Assembly: GCA_017625675.1 (NCBI GenBank) | Contig: JAGAKK010000065.1 | Coordinates: 1 to 34,955 of the forward strand | DNA: 34,955 nt | Origin: Clostridia bacterium | Lineage (GTDB): Bacteria > Bacillota > Clostridia > UBA1212 | Reading direction: 5' to 3' | Notes under the pieces: model-generated | What the model was told of the DNA's origin: nothing | The model's database searches: none | The model's input: only the letters and a program-made list of their open reading frames with translations | Part shown: positions 1-6,963 of the stretch, in pieces | Numbering within the stretch: position 1 is the stretch's first letter | Layout: every line of letters begins with the position of its first letter | Position numbers and translations under genes: made by a program

Positions 1-141
1 CTCTCAAACCGCCGACGTTACACATGAAAAAGAAGGAAAGTTTGACTACCCTATGAATTTACACTACTCTCAAACCAATCATCAAAGGAGATCTTATTAA
101 GAATAGTTTGACTACCCTATGAATTTACACTACTCTCAAAC
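1..141 (-). CRISPR. Type II-A CRISPR array, leader-proximal end
   Basis: Two complete identical 36-base repeats lie at 40-75 and 106-141, and the last 9 bases of a third at 1-9, separated by two 30-base spacers (10-39 and 76-105). Read on the minus strand, the repeat starts GTTTGAGAGTAGTG and ends GGTAGTCAAAC. That is the crRNA sense, because it base-pairs with the tracrRNA anti-repeat at 6278-6316. The array is thus transcribed in the same direction as cas9-cas1-cas2-csn2 and lies just downstream of csn2. The leader-proximal repeat is 106-141. The array continues beyond the left edge, so its total length is unknown. The repeats inside the window show no degeneration. I did not identify spacer targets. 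Confidence 0.97.
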
Positions 142-258
142 CTCAAATCTTAAATCACACGTTTGAAAAACGGACCTACTAAATCCGCAGCTAAATTCAC
201 AGTGTTTTTGTCAAACATCCCGTATGTATATTTTATATTATTAATCTCCGGACTTCAA
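142..258 (-). promoter_or_regulatory. CRISPR leader with leader-end ATTTGAG
   Basis: This is the 117-base gap between the csn2 stop and the first repeat. Read on the minus strand, the last seven bases before the repeat are ATTTGAG (142-148). This matches the leader-anchoring sequence known to direct Cas1-Cas2 integration in streptococcal type II-A systems, so new spacers should enter here. A candidate promoter TTGAAG-N17-TAAAAT (253-258 and 230-235) starts right after the csn2 stop and would place the pre-crRNA start near 222. The promoter is a pattern match only; the leader-end motif is the stronger call. Confidence 0.7.
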
Positions 259-924
259 CTATATTTCACACAGATCTTCGTCAATTAACAACCTTTTTTC
301 AGTAGGCAATCTTTTGCGGTCAGTTCCCTCGACCAATAAAATTTTGTCTTTGTGAAGTATAGCATCTTTACAAAACATAATCATGTCTTCATCAGAAAAA
401 TAGCTTCTCATATTTACAAAGATGAATAACTTGTCCCCTTCTAATTCCTTAACAAGCTCAATGTAATTGATTATTCGTTCAATATCAGAGTCAGCGTCAT
501 CTGCCACATTAATTCCAATTGCTTTTAGCAAGGATATAATATTTAATTTTTCGTATTCAAGCCGAAAGGGAAACATTGCAGCAAGATCGTCCACGTAATT
601 TTCAATTTCGCCCAATAATTTTCCGCCTTTATAAAACATATCACTTTCTAATGAGTTTTTTTCAAGCTGATTTATTATTTTGTTAACCAAGGTTTTCTTA
701 TTCAGGTCAAAAGATAAAAAACTATCGATTACCTCCGCATTTTTAGCAAAAGAAACCGGTATATTCCCCTTTGACAATACAGTACATCCTTCATTTCCTT
801 CTATCTGAGCTTGTATATCTTTTAAGAAGTTATAAAAACATTTTTGGTTTTCTATAATAATTGAATTTACAAAACCCTCCTCAAAAAATAAAACCTCATT
901 AAATAGAGTAGAGGCTAATTTCAT
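259..924 (-). CDS. csn2: CRISPR-associated protein Csn2 (type II-A)
   Basis: This 221-residue protein is the type II-A signature adaptation protein. Csn2 proteins form tetrameric rings that bind double-stranded DNA ends and work with Cas1-Cas2 and Cas9 during spacer acquisition. The call rests on position as fourth gene after cas9-cas1-cas2, family-typical length, and Csn2-like segments such as [20 protein letters not shown] (about 118-137) and the strand [14 protein letters not shown] (about 164-177). The start ATG overlaps the cas2 stop by 4 bases, implying translational coupling. It ends in TAG just before the array leader. The presence of csn2 rather than cas4 or neither sets the subtype as II-A. 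Confidence 0.9.
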   Translation of the reverse strand: MKLASTLFNEVLFFEEGFVNSIIIENQKCFYNFLKDIQAQIEGNEGCTVLSKGNIPVSFAKNAEVIDSFLSFDLNKKTLVNKIINQLEKNSLESDMFYKGGKLLGEIENYVDDLAAMFPFRLEYEKLNIISLLKAIGINVADDADSDIERIINYIELVKELEGDKLFIFVNMRSYFSDEDMIMFCKDAILHKDKILLVEGTDRKRLPTEKRLLIDEDLCEI

Positions 925-1241
925 AAAAACACCACTCTTTCATCGCTGTCTATCACATCGCTGTGATATTCTCCGGTAATGCACTCCATTCTTGCAAATT
1001 GTTTCTCCGTTACAGTCAAAGCCTGCACGAGGCCTTTTGGCGGTTTGCCTTTGCGAATAATATCCAGCAAGGATTTTTCCATGCTTGGATTCAAAAGCAT
1101 TCTGCAGTACACAGATTCCTGTAGCATGACAAAACCATTTTTTATCAATAGTTTCCGGAAATTCCGGTAATTTCTCTTATCCTCACTGCTTTCTGTTGGC
1201 AGGTCAAAAAAAATCATTACTCTCATAAATCTATAACTCAT
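921..1241 (-). CDS. cas2: CRISPR-associated endoribonuclease/integrase subunit Cas2
   Basis: This 106-residue protein is the structural partner of Cas1 in the spacer-integration complex. The N-terminal strand [12 protein letters not shown] (residues 7-18) carries the conserved aspartate of the Cas2 ferredoxin-like fold. The segment [14 protein letters not shown] (about 36-49) is the second characteristic stretch, matching the type II Cas2 pattern in which a hydrophobic strand is followed by QxSVY. Start and stop overlap cas1 and csn2 by 4 bases each (ATGA), so the adaptation genes are translated as one coupled unit. Length is normal for type II Cas2. Confidence 0.95.
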   Translation of the reverse strand: MSYRFMRVMIFFDLPTESSEDKRNYRNFRKLLIKNGFVMLQESVYCRMLLNPSMEKSLLDIIRKGKPPKGLVQALTVTEKQFARMECITGEYHSDVIDSDERVVFL

Positions 1242-2107
1242 ATTTCAATCTTCTTTATCAACGATATATCTTTTTCATTCAATGCAGCAAAAACACTTTT
1301 GGTATATATTTTTATAGCATTCAATACAGTCTGTCTTGTTTCGTCTATTTTTACGTATTCAGAGAGTACTAAAACAATGTCTCTCTTTTCATCAGAAGAA
1401 AATGCAGTATAATTACCACCCTTTACTTTTCTATCAATAAGAATACGAAAAGGTTCCATCAAATCACAACTGAGATTAAACGCATTGAAAACATTGTCGT
1501 GAAAAAGTCCTAATTGTGTGAGATACCCATTTGCGGACACTTCACGATTAAAGGCAGACAAAATGATGCCATAGCCATAATCAAGCGCAGAATTAATTAC
1601 ATTTTCTGAATTTCTGGTAAAATCCATTCCAAACAATGCATTAAAATATACCTTTGCTGCATGACCTTCACGATTTGTTGTATCGCCAAAGTGAAGCTGT
1701 TCAATATAGGACGCCAGAAGCCGCGCCTCCGTTTGTTTGCCGAGTTTGTATAAAAATTCCCCTTGCTTAATTATCTTGTCTGCTACAATTTCCGTCCATA
1801 CAGCAAGCTTTATGTCAATATCCCATGATATTTGCATCTTGATTTTTTTTGATGAGTCATGACATCCTACGTGTGGAACCAGCTCAGAGCACGGGTTTCT
1901 CTTTTCATCACAAAAAATCACGCGTATTTTCTTCTCAACAAGAGCCGCAACGAGACACCCGGTCAATGAAACTGCCGTATTTTCTATAATAAGAATTGCA
2001 ACCTCATCTAAAAAAACACGGCTCGTTTCATTTCCACGAATTACCATATATCCCATCTTCAAGTCAAGCTTACACCGGCTTGATATTACTACTGTTCTCC
2101 AACTCAT
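1238..2107 (-). CDS. cas1: CRISPR-associated integrase Cas1 (type II)
   Basis: This 289-residue protein is the catalytic subunit of the Cas1-Cas2 spacer integrase. The N-terminal beta domain contains [13 protein letters not shown] and the typical [20 protein letters not shown] segment (about 41-60). The alpha-helical catalytic domain includes [20 protein letters not shown] (about 136-155), with the conserved glutamate in REGHAAK, and the later stretch [18 protein letters not shown] containing the YG..L motif. Length is typical of type II Cas1. The gene overlaps cas9 by the 4-base ATGA and cas2 likewise. No disruption is seen, so adaptation is probably intact. Confidence 0.96.
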   Translation of the reverse strand: MSWRTVVISSRCKLDLKMGYMVIRGNETSRVFLDEVAILIIENTAVSLTGCLVAALVEKKIRVIFCDEKRNPCSELVPHVGCHDSSKKIKMQISWDIDIKLAVWTEIVADKIIKQGEFLYKLGKQTEARLLASYIEQLHFGDTTNREGHAAKVYFNALFGMDFTRNSENVINSALDYGYGIILSAFNREVSANGYLTQLGLFHDNVFNAFNLSCDLMEPFRILIDRKVKGGNYTAFSSDEKRDIVLVLSEYVKIDETRQTVLNAIKIYTKSVFAALNEKDISLIKKIEI

Positions 2108-5100
2108 AACAAGTCAAGAAGATTCTTGGACTTATTTTCAAAAAGTCCGGAAGCTGATTGGTCGATAATGTATACCTCGCTGTACTTTTTCTTCCAATTT
2201 GATAATTTTGAACTTAAAAGATTTACTCCAACCTGACTACCACCACCTATAGCTGATATATCGCAACCAGATAACCTGCCAGATTTAAACAACTGAATTA
2301 TTTGCAGCAAACACTCAGTTTGTTTTTTTATGTCTAAGTCAATAAAACGCGACCGTCCTTCTTTCATTACTGCTGTCTGTGACATGAGAATAGTTGAAAA
2401 AGGGAAACAATCAGTCTTTTTTAATAGCAAATCGTAAATCTCAAGATTCTTTTCCGGGGAAATCACATCGTACTTATTATTGTAAAGATATTTACTGTTG
2501 TTTTTAATTTTTTCATTAAACTTTTCTAATTTCTTTATATATAATTCCTCCTCCAAACTAAATATTGCAGGAATCATTGAAGAGACAACCATTTGTCTTC
2601 CCCCGGCAGACTTACTTGCCAGACAAACCCGGAAACCATCAAGTGAAAAAACAGTATTGACCTTAATTATTCGCTTTCCCAAAGGGAAACTCAGATCAGT
2701 TACCGGCTTTTTCGTAATTGACTGTATTGTGTTCTTTGAATATTCAATAGCAAACTGCTCGTCTTCCAGAAACTTCGTTCCGTAAAGAAGATCTACAGGC
2801 ATTATCATTACCTCCGGCTTCTTTTCCTGATATTTTACCAATACAAAGAATGAGGCCGTAGGCTTATTATAATAACCATATTTTTGAGGCTCCTTATATC
2901 TGTCTGAACCATCAAATTTTTTCAAAGGAACAGCATTGTCACACTCCCTTGCCTTTAATGGATTCTGGTCAAACAAGCCTCCTTTTCTACAAAAGGCATA
3001 TCTTGTTGTATGAACAGCATTTTTCCCGGATGTCTTTTTTATTAACTCCATCATATCCGGAGACCATGCCACATAGTCACCATGCGAGATTCTGTTACCG
3101 AACAGAGTTTTTGTCTTCAGACTATATTCCGTAGCATTGTCAACAAAGAACCATTTTTTGTTAAATCTTGTGTGGTATACGTTACCTACAACAATGTTGA
3201 GATATGCATCTTTTGCATGATGAAGATCGTTAATAAGTCTTGATTTTTCAAGGCCATATTCATGTCTGAAATCGGACACCAGTCCGGCCTTTACGTATAC
3301 TATTTCTGTTTCAGGAAATCTTTCCTTAAGAAGCGTTGCCACTGCCTTCGTGGATTGTGTTGTTTCTACCAACTGTCTGTTAATGAAGCCCAGTTTTTCA
3401 TCAGCAGAAAAAGAGGTGTGTCGAATTAATCTCTTGTATTTTTCATCAGTAATTAATCCACACTCTTTTAGCTTATACCAATACCCTCCCATGCTTTCAC
3501 GGATTTCTTTGTTTATAGGATATTTGTCACCTTTCTCTCCGTTCAGAGTAGATAGAACTAACACTTTATTATTCAGGATACTGTCGTCTTTAACATAACT
3601 CTGAGGATAAATGTGGTCGATGTTATAATCTTCCTTAAGACGTTCAAGCGCAATCGGTTTGCCGCTATACATACATTTACCAAGTTGCAGATAATAGAGA
3701 TAAAGAGCCTCGCTTTGCAACTTATTGTCGGCACTATCTCCCATTGCCTCTAGTTGTTGCTCCATAAGTTTTGTATCTTCATCCTTTACAATTTTATAGA
3801 GCGCAAGCAATTGCTCCTTACGAGAACTTGTCCTTTTTCCTTTTTTGTCAGGTTCACCGCCTCTTGCCATTTCTACAAAAATTTTTGCAGGAGCAGTACC
3901 GGTCGCTTTAACGATGTCATCAATAATATCAAGAGTTCTGAGAATCGGGCGCTTTACTGCATTGGGGACATACATCTCTTCCAGTCGGTTCTCTACTTTT
4001 GCGGGATTTTCTCTATAGTACTTTTTCCTTTCTTCTTCTATTGTTTCCATAAAGGAAAATCTTTCGGAAAGAAGCTGCATAAGATTTTCATTCGTTTCCC
4101 ACAAATAGTACATAATTGAATGCATTTCACCATCAATTTTTTCTGTACCCAACAATTCTGTCAGAAATTTTTTTGACAGTCTGCCAAAATCTTTATAATT
4201 AAGACCTGCTATGTACTTTATATCGCTTTCTGACAAATGAGAATATTCGGTCTTCAACCATTTAGAAAGTCTTCTTTTGTCCTCAGAATACGTTATTCTT
4301 TCAATTATTTTTTCTACGTCCTTCTCATCAAGAACTCCCTTACTCAGCAACTGTCTGAAATCAAAAAGTGGTTTAAGCGATGATTTCACATTGTCATCGA
4401 CTCCATCAAGAACTCCGCTTTTATCCATATAGCCATTAGAAACAAGATAATCTTTTATTCTTTTCTTTGTTATTTTTCGGTATTTCAAAAAAATCTCATT
4501 ATAAATTTCTTGTTTTACAGCAGGAGTTATTTTTGCTCCATCTATTTTCAACGTGTTAATTTCATTCAATACAGTATATCTTGTGTAGAGCAGTGAATAC
4601 TTTGGAATTACCGTTTCTCCAGGTAAATAAGTACATGAATTTGTCATTCGATCTATGAATAATTGCTCACTGCTATCACGGTCAACCAAGTCATTGAAGT
4701 TCCACGGATATATTTTGCCTGCTTTTCGCTGAATCCAAGCATTTTTATTATTTCCATCATTGCGAAGAGGTCCTACGTAGTAAGGCACACGGAATTCAAA
4801 CACCGATAAAATCTTGTCTGTTATCGTCAAGCCACTCTCATCTGTCTCCTTCAAAAACGGCAAATAATTTTCTGCGTTACGTAATATCATATTTAACTCA
4901 TACCAATATAATTGATACGGAATAACTCTGTTGTCCGTATCAACTTGTTTCGGCATATAAGAAAAGGTTTCAATTCGTTGCAGTATATCATTGTATATTA
5001 CCTGATCATCTTCATCATAGTTTATTTTTGATAATATACCTTTTATATATTTATAAAAATCCTCTTTTTTTGCAGTCTTGATATCACTCTCAAGATATGA

Positions 5101-6237
5101 TTTTCTGCCAACACTTCGTGTATTTGACGAATATGCGACATAATTTTTTGTTTCTTTTTTCGCAACTACAAACACTTCTTTATATCTGTCCGGACAATAT
5201 TTCTTTATCAGTTTCTTCAGATTTTTGAGATCTTCTTTATGCTGATTATATATTTTAACCTTTGCCTCGGAAATCGATTTGCATCCACCAAGAACATCAA
5301 TCAAGACTGACCAATCATAAATTGCCTTTAATTTGTTTATTATCTCTCCATCGCTATCCAACTCTGCAAGTACAGCAACATAATCTTCATCAGGCATACC
5401 CAAAGAAATAGATTTCGTTTCCTCATACGCATCATTGTCAAATAAGTCCTTAGGTTTGACAGTTCCGCCTGCAAGAAGTTTAACAAGATATTTTCTTTTA
5501 TAAGGATGAACCTCTTTTGTCATCTCGTCATCCACAGGGTTCTTTCCATCGTACAAAACACGAAGAAGCTCCTTCTCTTTTACGGAAATCCCTTTCTTCA
5601 TTTTAAGAACGGCCTGCAGGTCCTCAACCTTACATTTCCAAGGAATTTCGTATCCGTTTTCAATAAAGTGGCTACAAAAATCATTATATATTCCGCTAAA
5701 ATCAAGAACATTGTCAATATTATCTTTGCTTACCTCACTCAAAAAATGACCTCTATGCGCCACGAGCCAAGCACAGGCCATATACACAAGGCGCACATCA
5801 AAAGATTCCCCATCTTTCGCAGTCATCAATCGATTTATCAAGTGATGGATAGTAGGATAATCTCTATAATAATTCTTGTCTGTATAGTTTGCATCATTAA
5901 ATACAATGAATTTATCACCTGAGGACGACGCATCCTCTCTCCATAGAGAGCTTTCCTTACGTCTTATAAAAAATCTTGTATCCACTTTTGCAATCTCTCT
6001 AGCAAAAAGCTCATTAATAAGAGCAACTCTTTGTTGTCTCCTGTCAAGGCGCCTGCGCGCTGTTCTGAAGGCTCTACGATCTGCACATTGATTTGCGGAT
6101 TCAAAGGTTTGAACACCCCACATAGGCTCTCCCTTAAATTTTAATAGCTTATATTTATCATCTGTTACTGCATAACCAACAGAATTTGTTCCGATATCCA
6201 ATCCTAAAAAATAATTTTCTTTTTTTTGCTTTTCCAT
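2104..6237 (-). CDS. cas9: CRISPR-associated endonuclease Cas9 (type II-A)
   Basis: This 1377-residue protein is the RNA-guided double-strand DNA nuclease of the locus. RuvC-I is at the N-terminus (GLDIGTNSVGYAV, catalytic Asp14). The arginine-rich bridge helix follows (about 55-75, RRAFRTARRRLDRRQQR). RuvC-II is IFVEMARGG with Glu789. The HNH domain contains YNIDHIYPQS with Asp874-His875 and a downstream NNKVLV. RuvC-III is LHHAKDAYLN with Asp1010. The C-terminal PAM-interacting region runs to the end. All expected nuclease residues are present, so the enzyme looks active. Length is usual for II-A. GGAGG lies 8 bases before the ATG. The gene is visibly more AT-rich than neighbours such as pckG, as expected of transferred CRISPR loci. 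The PAM cannot be read from the sequence. Confidence 0.98.
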   Translation of the reverse strand: MEKQKKENYFLGLDIGTNSVGYAVTDDKYKLLKFKGEPMWGVQTFESANQCADRRAFRTARRRLDRRQQRVALINELFAREIAKVDTRFFIRRKESSLWREDASSSGDKFIVFNDANYTDKNYYRDYPTIHHLINRLMTAKDGESFDVRLVYMACAWLVAHRGHFLSEVSKDNIDNVLDFSGIYNDFCSHFIENGYEIPWKCKVEDLQAVLKMKKGISVKEKELLRVLYDGKNPVDDEMTKEVHPYKRKYLVKLLAGGTVKPKDLFDNDAYEETKSISLGMPDEDYVAVLAELDSDGEIINKLKAIYDWSVLIDVLGGCKSISEAKVKIYNQHKEDLKNLKKLIKKYCPDRYKEVFVVAKKETKNYVAYSSNTRSVGRKSYLESDIKTAKKEDFYKYIKGILSKINYDEDDQVIYNDILQRIETFSYMPKQVDTDNRVIPYQLYWYELNMILRNAENYLPFLKETDESGLTITDKILSVFEFRVPYYVGPLRNDGNNKNAWIQRKAGKIYPWNFNDLVDRDSSEQLFIDRMTNSCTYLPGETVIPKYSLLYTRYTVLNEINTLKIDGAKITPAVKQEIYNEIFLKYRKITKKRIKDYLVSNGYMDKSGVLDGVDDNVKSSLKPLFDFRQLLSKGVLDEKDVEKIIERITYSEDKRRLSKWLKTEYSHLSESDIKYIAGLNYKDFGRLSKKFLTELLGTEKIDGEMHSIMYYLWETNENLMQLLSERFSFMETIEEERKKYYRENPAKVENRLEEMYVPNAVKRPILRTLDIIDDIVKATGTAPAKIFVEMARGGEPDKKGKRTSSRKEQLLALYKIVKDEDTKLMEQQLEAMGDSADNKLQSEALYLYYLQLGKCMYSGKPIALERLKEDYNIDHIYPQSYVKDDSILNNKVLVLSTLNGEKGDKYPINKEIRESMGGYWYKLKECGLITDEKYKRLIRHTSFSADEKLGFINRQLVETTQSTKAVATLLKERFPETEIVYVKAGLVSDFRHEYGLEKSRLINDLHHAKDAYLNIVVGNVYHTRFNKKWFFVDNATEYSLKTKTLFGNRISHGDYVAWSPDMMELIKKTSGKNAVHTTRYAFCRKGGLFDQNPLKARECDNAVPLKKFDGSDRYKEPQKYGYYNKPTASFFVLVKYQEKKPEVMIMPVDLLYGTKFLEDEQFAIEYSKNTIQSITKKPVTDLSFPLGKRIIKVNTVFSLDGFRVCLASKSAGGRQMVVSSMIPAIFSLEEELYIKKLEKFNEKIKNNSKYLYNNKYDVISPEKNLEIYDLLLKKTDCFPFSTILMSQTAVMKEGRSRFIDLDIKKQTECLLQIIQLFKSGRLSGCDISAIGGGSQVGVNLLSSKLSNWKKKYSEVYIIDQSASGLFENKSKNLLDLL

Positions 6238-6238
6238 A

Positions 6239-6267
6239 TTGACATCCTCCTATAAATTTTATATATT
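6239..6267 (+). promoter_or_regulatory. tracrRNA promoter
   Basis: A perfect TTGACA (6239-6244), a 17-base spacer and TATATT (6262-6267) point rightward into the anti-repeat, giving a predicted start near 6274. The -35 box lies directly beside the cas9 ATG, between that start codon and the cas9 ribosome binding site (GGAGG, minus strand, 6246-6250). The promoter is therefore embedded in the cas9 translation start region on the opposite strand. Confidence 0.85.
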
Positions 6268-6273
6268 ATATAC

Positions 6274-6391
6274 GTAAGTTCGACTACCCTATGAATTTAC
6301 ACTACTAAGTTCAAATAAAAATTTTTTCAACTCGTCGCCATGCGACTGCACAGTGTGTGCCTCAGCTCCGTATCTGCGGAGCTGTTTTTTT
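6274..6391 (+). ncRNA. tracrRNA for the type II-A system
   Basis: The anti-repeat (6278-6316) matches the plus-strand repeat for about 29 bases with one mismatch. It then carries an AAG-containing bulge and a short TTCAAAT closing segment, as in other II-A tracrRNAs. Downstream are three hairpins. One is at 6334-6346 (GTCGC/GCGAC, nexus position), one at 6348-6360 (GCACA/TGTGC), and one is a GC-rich terminator at 6363-6384 followed by seven T. The predicted RNA is about 118 bases. It would pair with each crRNA repeat to load Cas9 and direct RNase III cleavage. It is divergent from cas9 and has its own promoter. Confidence 0.95.
6363..6391 (+). terminator. Intrinsic terminator of tracrRNA
   Basis: An 8-base-pair perfect stem CAGCTCCG/CGGAGCTG with a 6-base loop is followed by seven T (6385-6391). 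It serves both as the last tracrRNA hairpin and as its terminator. On the minus strand it lacks a T-run, so cas9-direction transcription from upstream could pass through it. Confidence 0.9.
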
Positions 6392-6449
6392 ATTGTCTTA
6401 ACAGTTCTAAAACCATAATTTCAAAGCAATCTTGCCTATATTCTATCAC
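6390..6449 (-). CDS. Possible 19-residue upstream ORF before cas9
   Basis: A minus-strand GTG at 6449 is preceded by GGAGGT (6457-6462) with an ideal 7-base spacing and opens a 19-codon frame (starting MIEYRQDCFEIMV) to TAA at 6390-6392. It sits upstream of cas9 in the same direction, and its stop codon overlaps the T-run of the tracrRNA terminator on the other strand. I do not recognise the peptide. It may be a leader peptide of a long cas9 mRNA, the remnant of a lost gene, or chance. The ribosome binding site is the only positive evidence. Confidence 0.25.
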   Translation of the reverse strand: MIEYRQDCFEIMVLELLRQ

Positions 6450-6490
6450 ATTGTACACCTCCAGTCTATAATATTTTTGTTTTACATTTG

Positions 6491-6499
6491 ATTATATCA
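6491..6499 (-). promoter_or_regulatory. Candidate extended -10 promoter for cas operon mRNA
   Basis: On the minus strand TGA-TATAAT (TATAAT at 6491-6496, TG at 6498-6499) forms an extended -10 element pointing toward cas9. No good -35 box is visible. A transcript from here would have a leader of about 245 bases running antisense through the whole tracrRNA. A second TATAAT lies at 6265-6270 next to the cas9 ribosome binding site, also without a good -35, and would give a short leader instead. Confidence 0.3.
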
Positions 6500-6567
6500 C
6501 ACGATGTGTCCTATAACTGGTACTTTTATTGTGTTGTTTATTTAATTTTAATCTTATTGCACTAGGT

Positions 6568-6641
6568 GCACCAGGGGGACAGACGTCCGGTGCAGTTTTG
6601 GGTTGGGTTAAACTTGCACCAGTCGTCTGTCCCCCTGGTGC
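6568..6641. repeat. Palindromic intergenic element, CACCAGGGGGACAG type
   Basis: An 18-base arm GCACCAGGGGGACAGACG (6568-6585) is perfectly inverted at 6624-6641. Each half can also form its own smaller hairpin (GCACC/GGTGC at 6568-6593; GCACCAG/CTGGTGC at 6616-6641), giving a BIME-like double hairpin. Related sequence recurs at 28488-28510 and at the right edge of the window. Confidence 0.85.
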
Positions 6642-6657
6642 GCCCTATCAATAAAAC

Positions 6658-6694
6658 ACACCCCGACGATTGAAAAATACAATCGCCGGGGTGT
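6658..6694 (-). terminator. Terminator after the YjzC-like gene
   Basis: A long stem (ACACCCCG..CGATTG paired with CAATCG..CGGGGTGT, one internal mismatch, 7-base loop) lies 21 bases past the small gene's stop. On the minus strand it is followed by GTTTTATTG, a moderate T-run. It ends the glmM/YjzC-like transcription unit. Confidence 0.75.
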
Positions 6695-6715
6695 ACCCAT
6701 CATAAAACTTTTACA

Positions 6716-6880
6716 TTACTTCTTCACCCAACGGTTGCCGGATTGCTGCGTAGGCGGCAAGCGGTCGCCGGGTCCGATTTCTACCACTCTGGGATTTTCA
6801 AGCTGTTCGCCGCCGGGACCTACCTCCACGTATGTGCCGGGAGTCTGGTCGTCGGTGCCGGGCTTAACTGATTTAGCCAT
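6716..6880 (-). CDS. YjzC-like small protein
   Basis: This 54-residue ORF starts at ATG 6880 with GGAGG (6889-6893) 8 bases upstream and ends in TAA at 6716-6718, followed by a terminator. The protein is Gly/Pro-rich and hydrophilic. Its layout resembles the YjzC family: a PGT.....PGTYVEVGPGGE start, then NPRVVEIGPGDRLPPT and a C-terminal W with basic residues. The biochemical role of that family is not known. The gene lies 83 bases after glmM in the same direction and may be expressed with it or from the weak promoter at 6920-6947. The family assignment is from memory of the pattern. Confidence 0.75.
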   Translation of the reverse strand: MAKSVKPGTDDQTPGTYVEVGPGGEQLENPRVVEIGPGDRLPPTQQSGNRWVKK

Positions 6881-6919
6881 TTTCAAAACCTCCGTTCAAT
6901 AAAATTATCGTTATCGGTA

Positions 6920-6947
6920 ATATTATTGACGAAAAGAGGCCTCTCAA
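6920..6947 (-). promoter_or_regulatory. Candidate promoter of the YjzC-like gene
   Basis: TTGAGA (6942-6947), a 16-base spacer and TAATAT (6920-6925) lie on the minus strand between glmM and the small gene. The -35 match is moderate. If real, the small gene can be expressed apart from glmM. Confidence 0.35.
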
Positions 6948-6963
6948 TTCATTTTTCTGTAAA

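Noticed and set aside
2498..6091. Several plus-strand ORFs within cas9
   Set aside because: All are shadows of an intact 1377-codon cas9 frame with catalytic motifs; none has a ribosome binding site or recognisable domain.
6107..6112. GTTTGA upstream of the tracrRNA as a repeat-like segment for a long self-guiding tracrRNA
   Set aside because: Only six bases match the repeat start, inside cas9 coding sequence and far from the anti-repeat; chance is sufficient.
6399..6413. Minus-strand GTTTTAGAACTG resembling the start of other type II-A repeats
   Set aside because: The match is short, there is no second copy or matching anti-repeat, and the local array has a different repeat.
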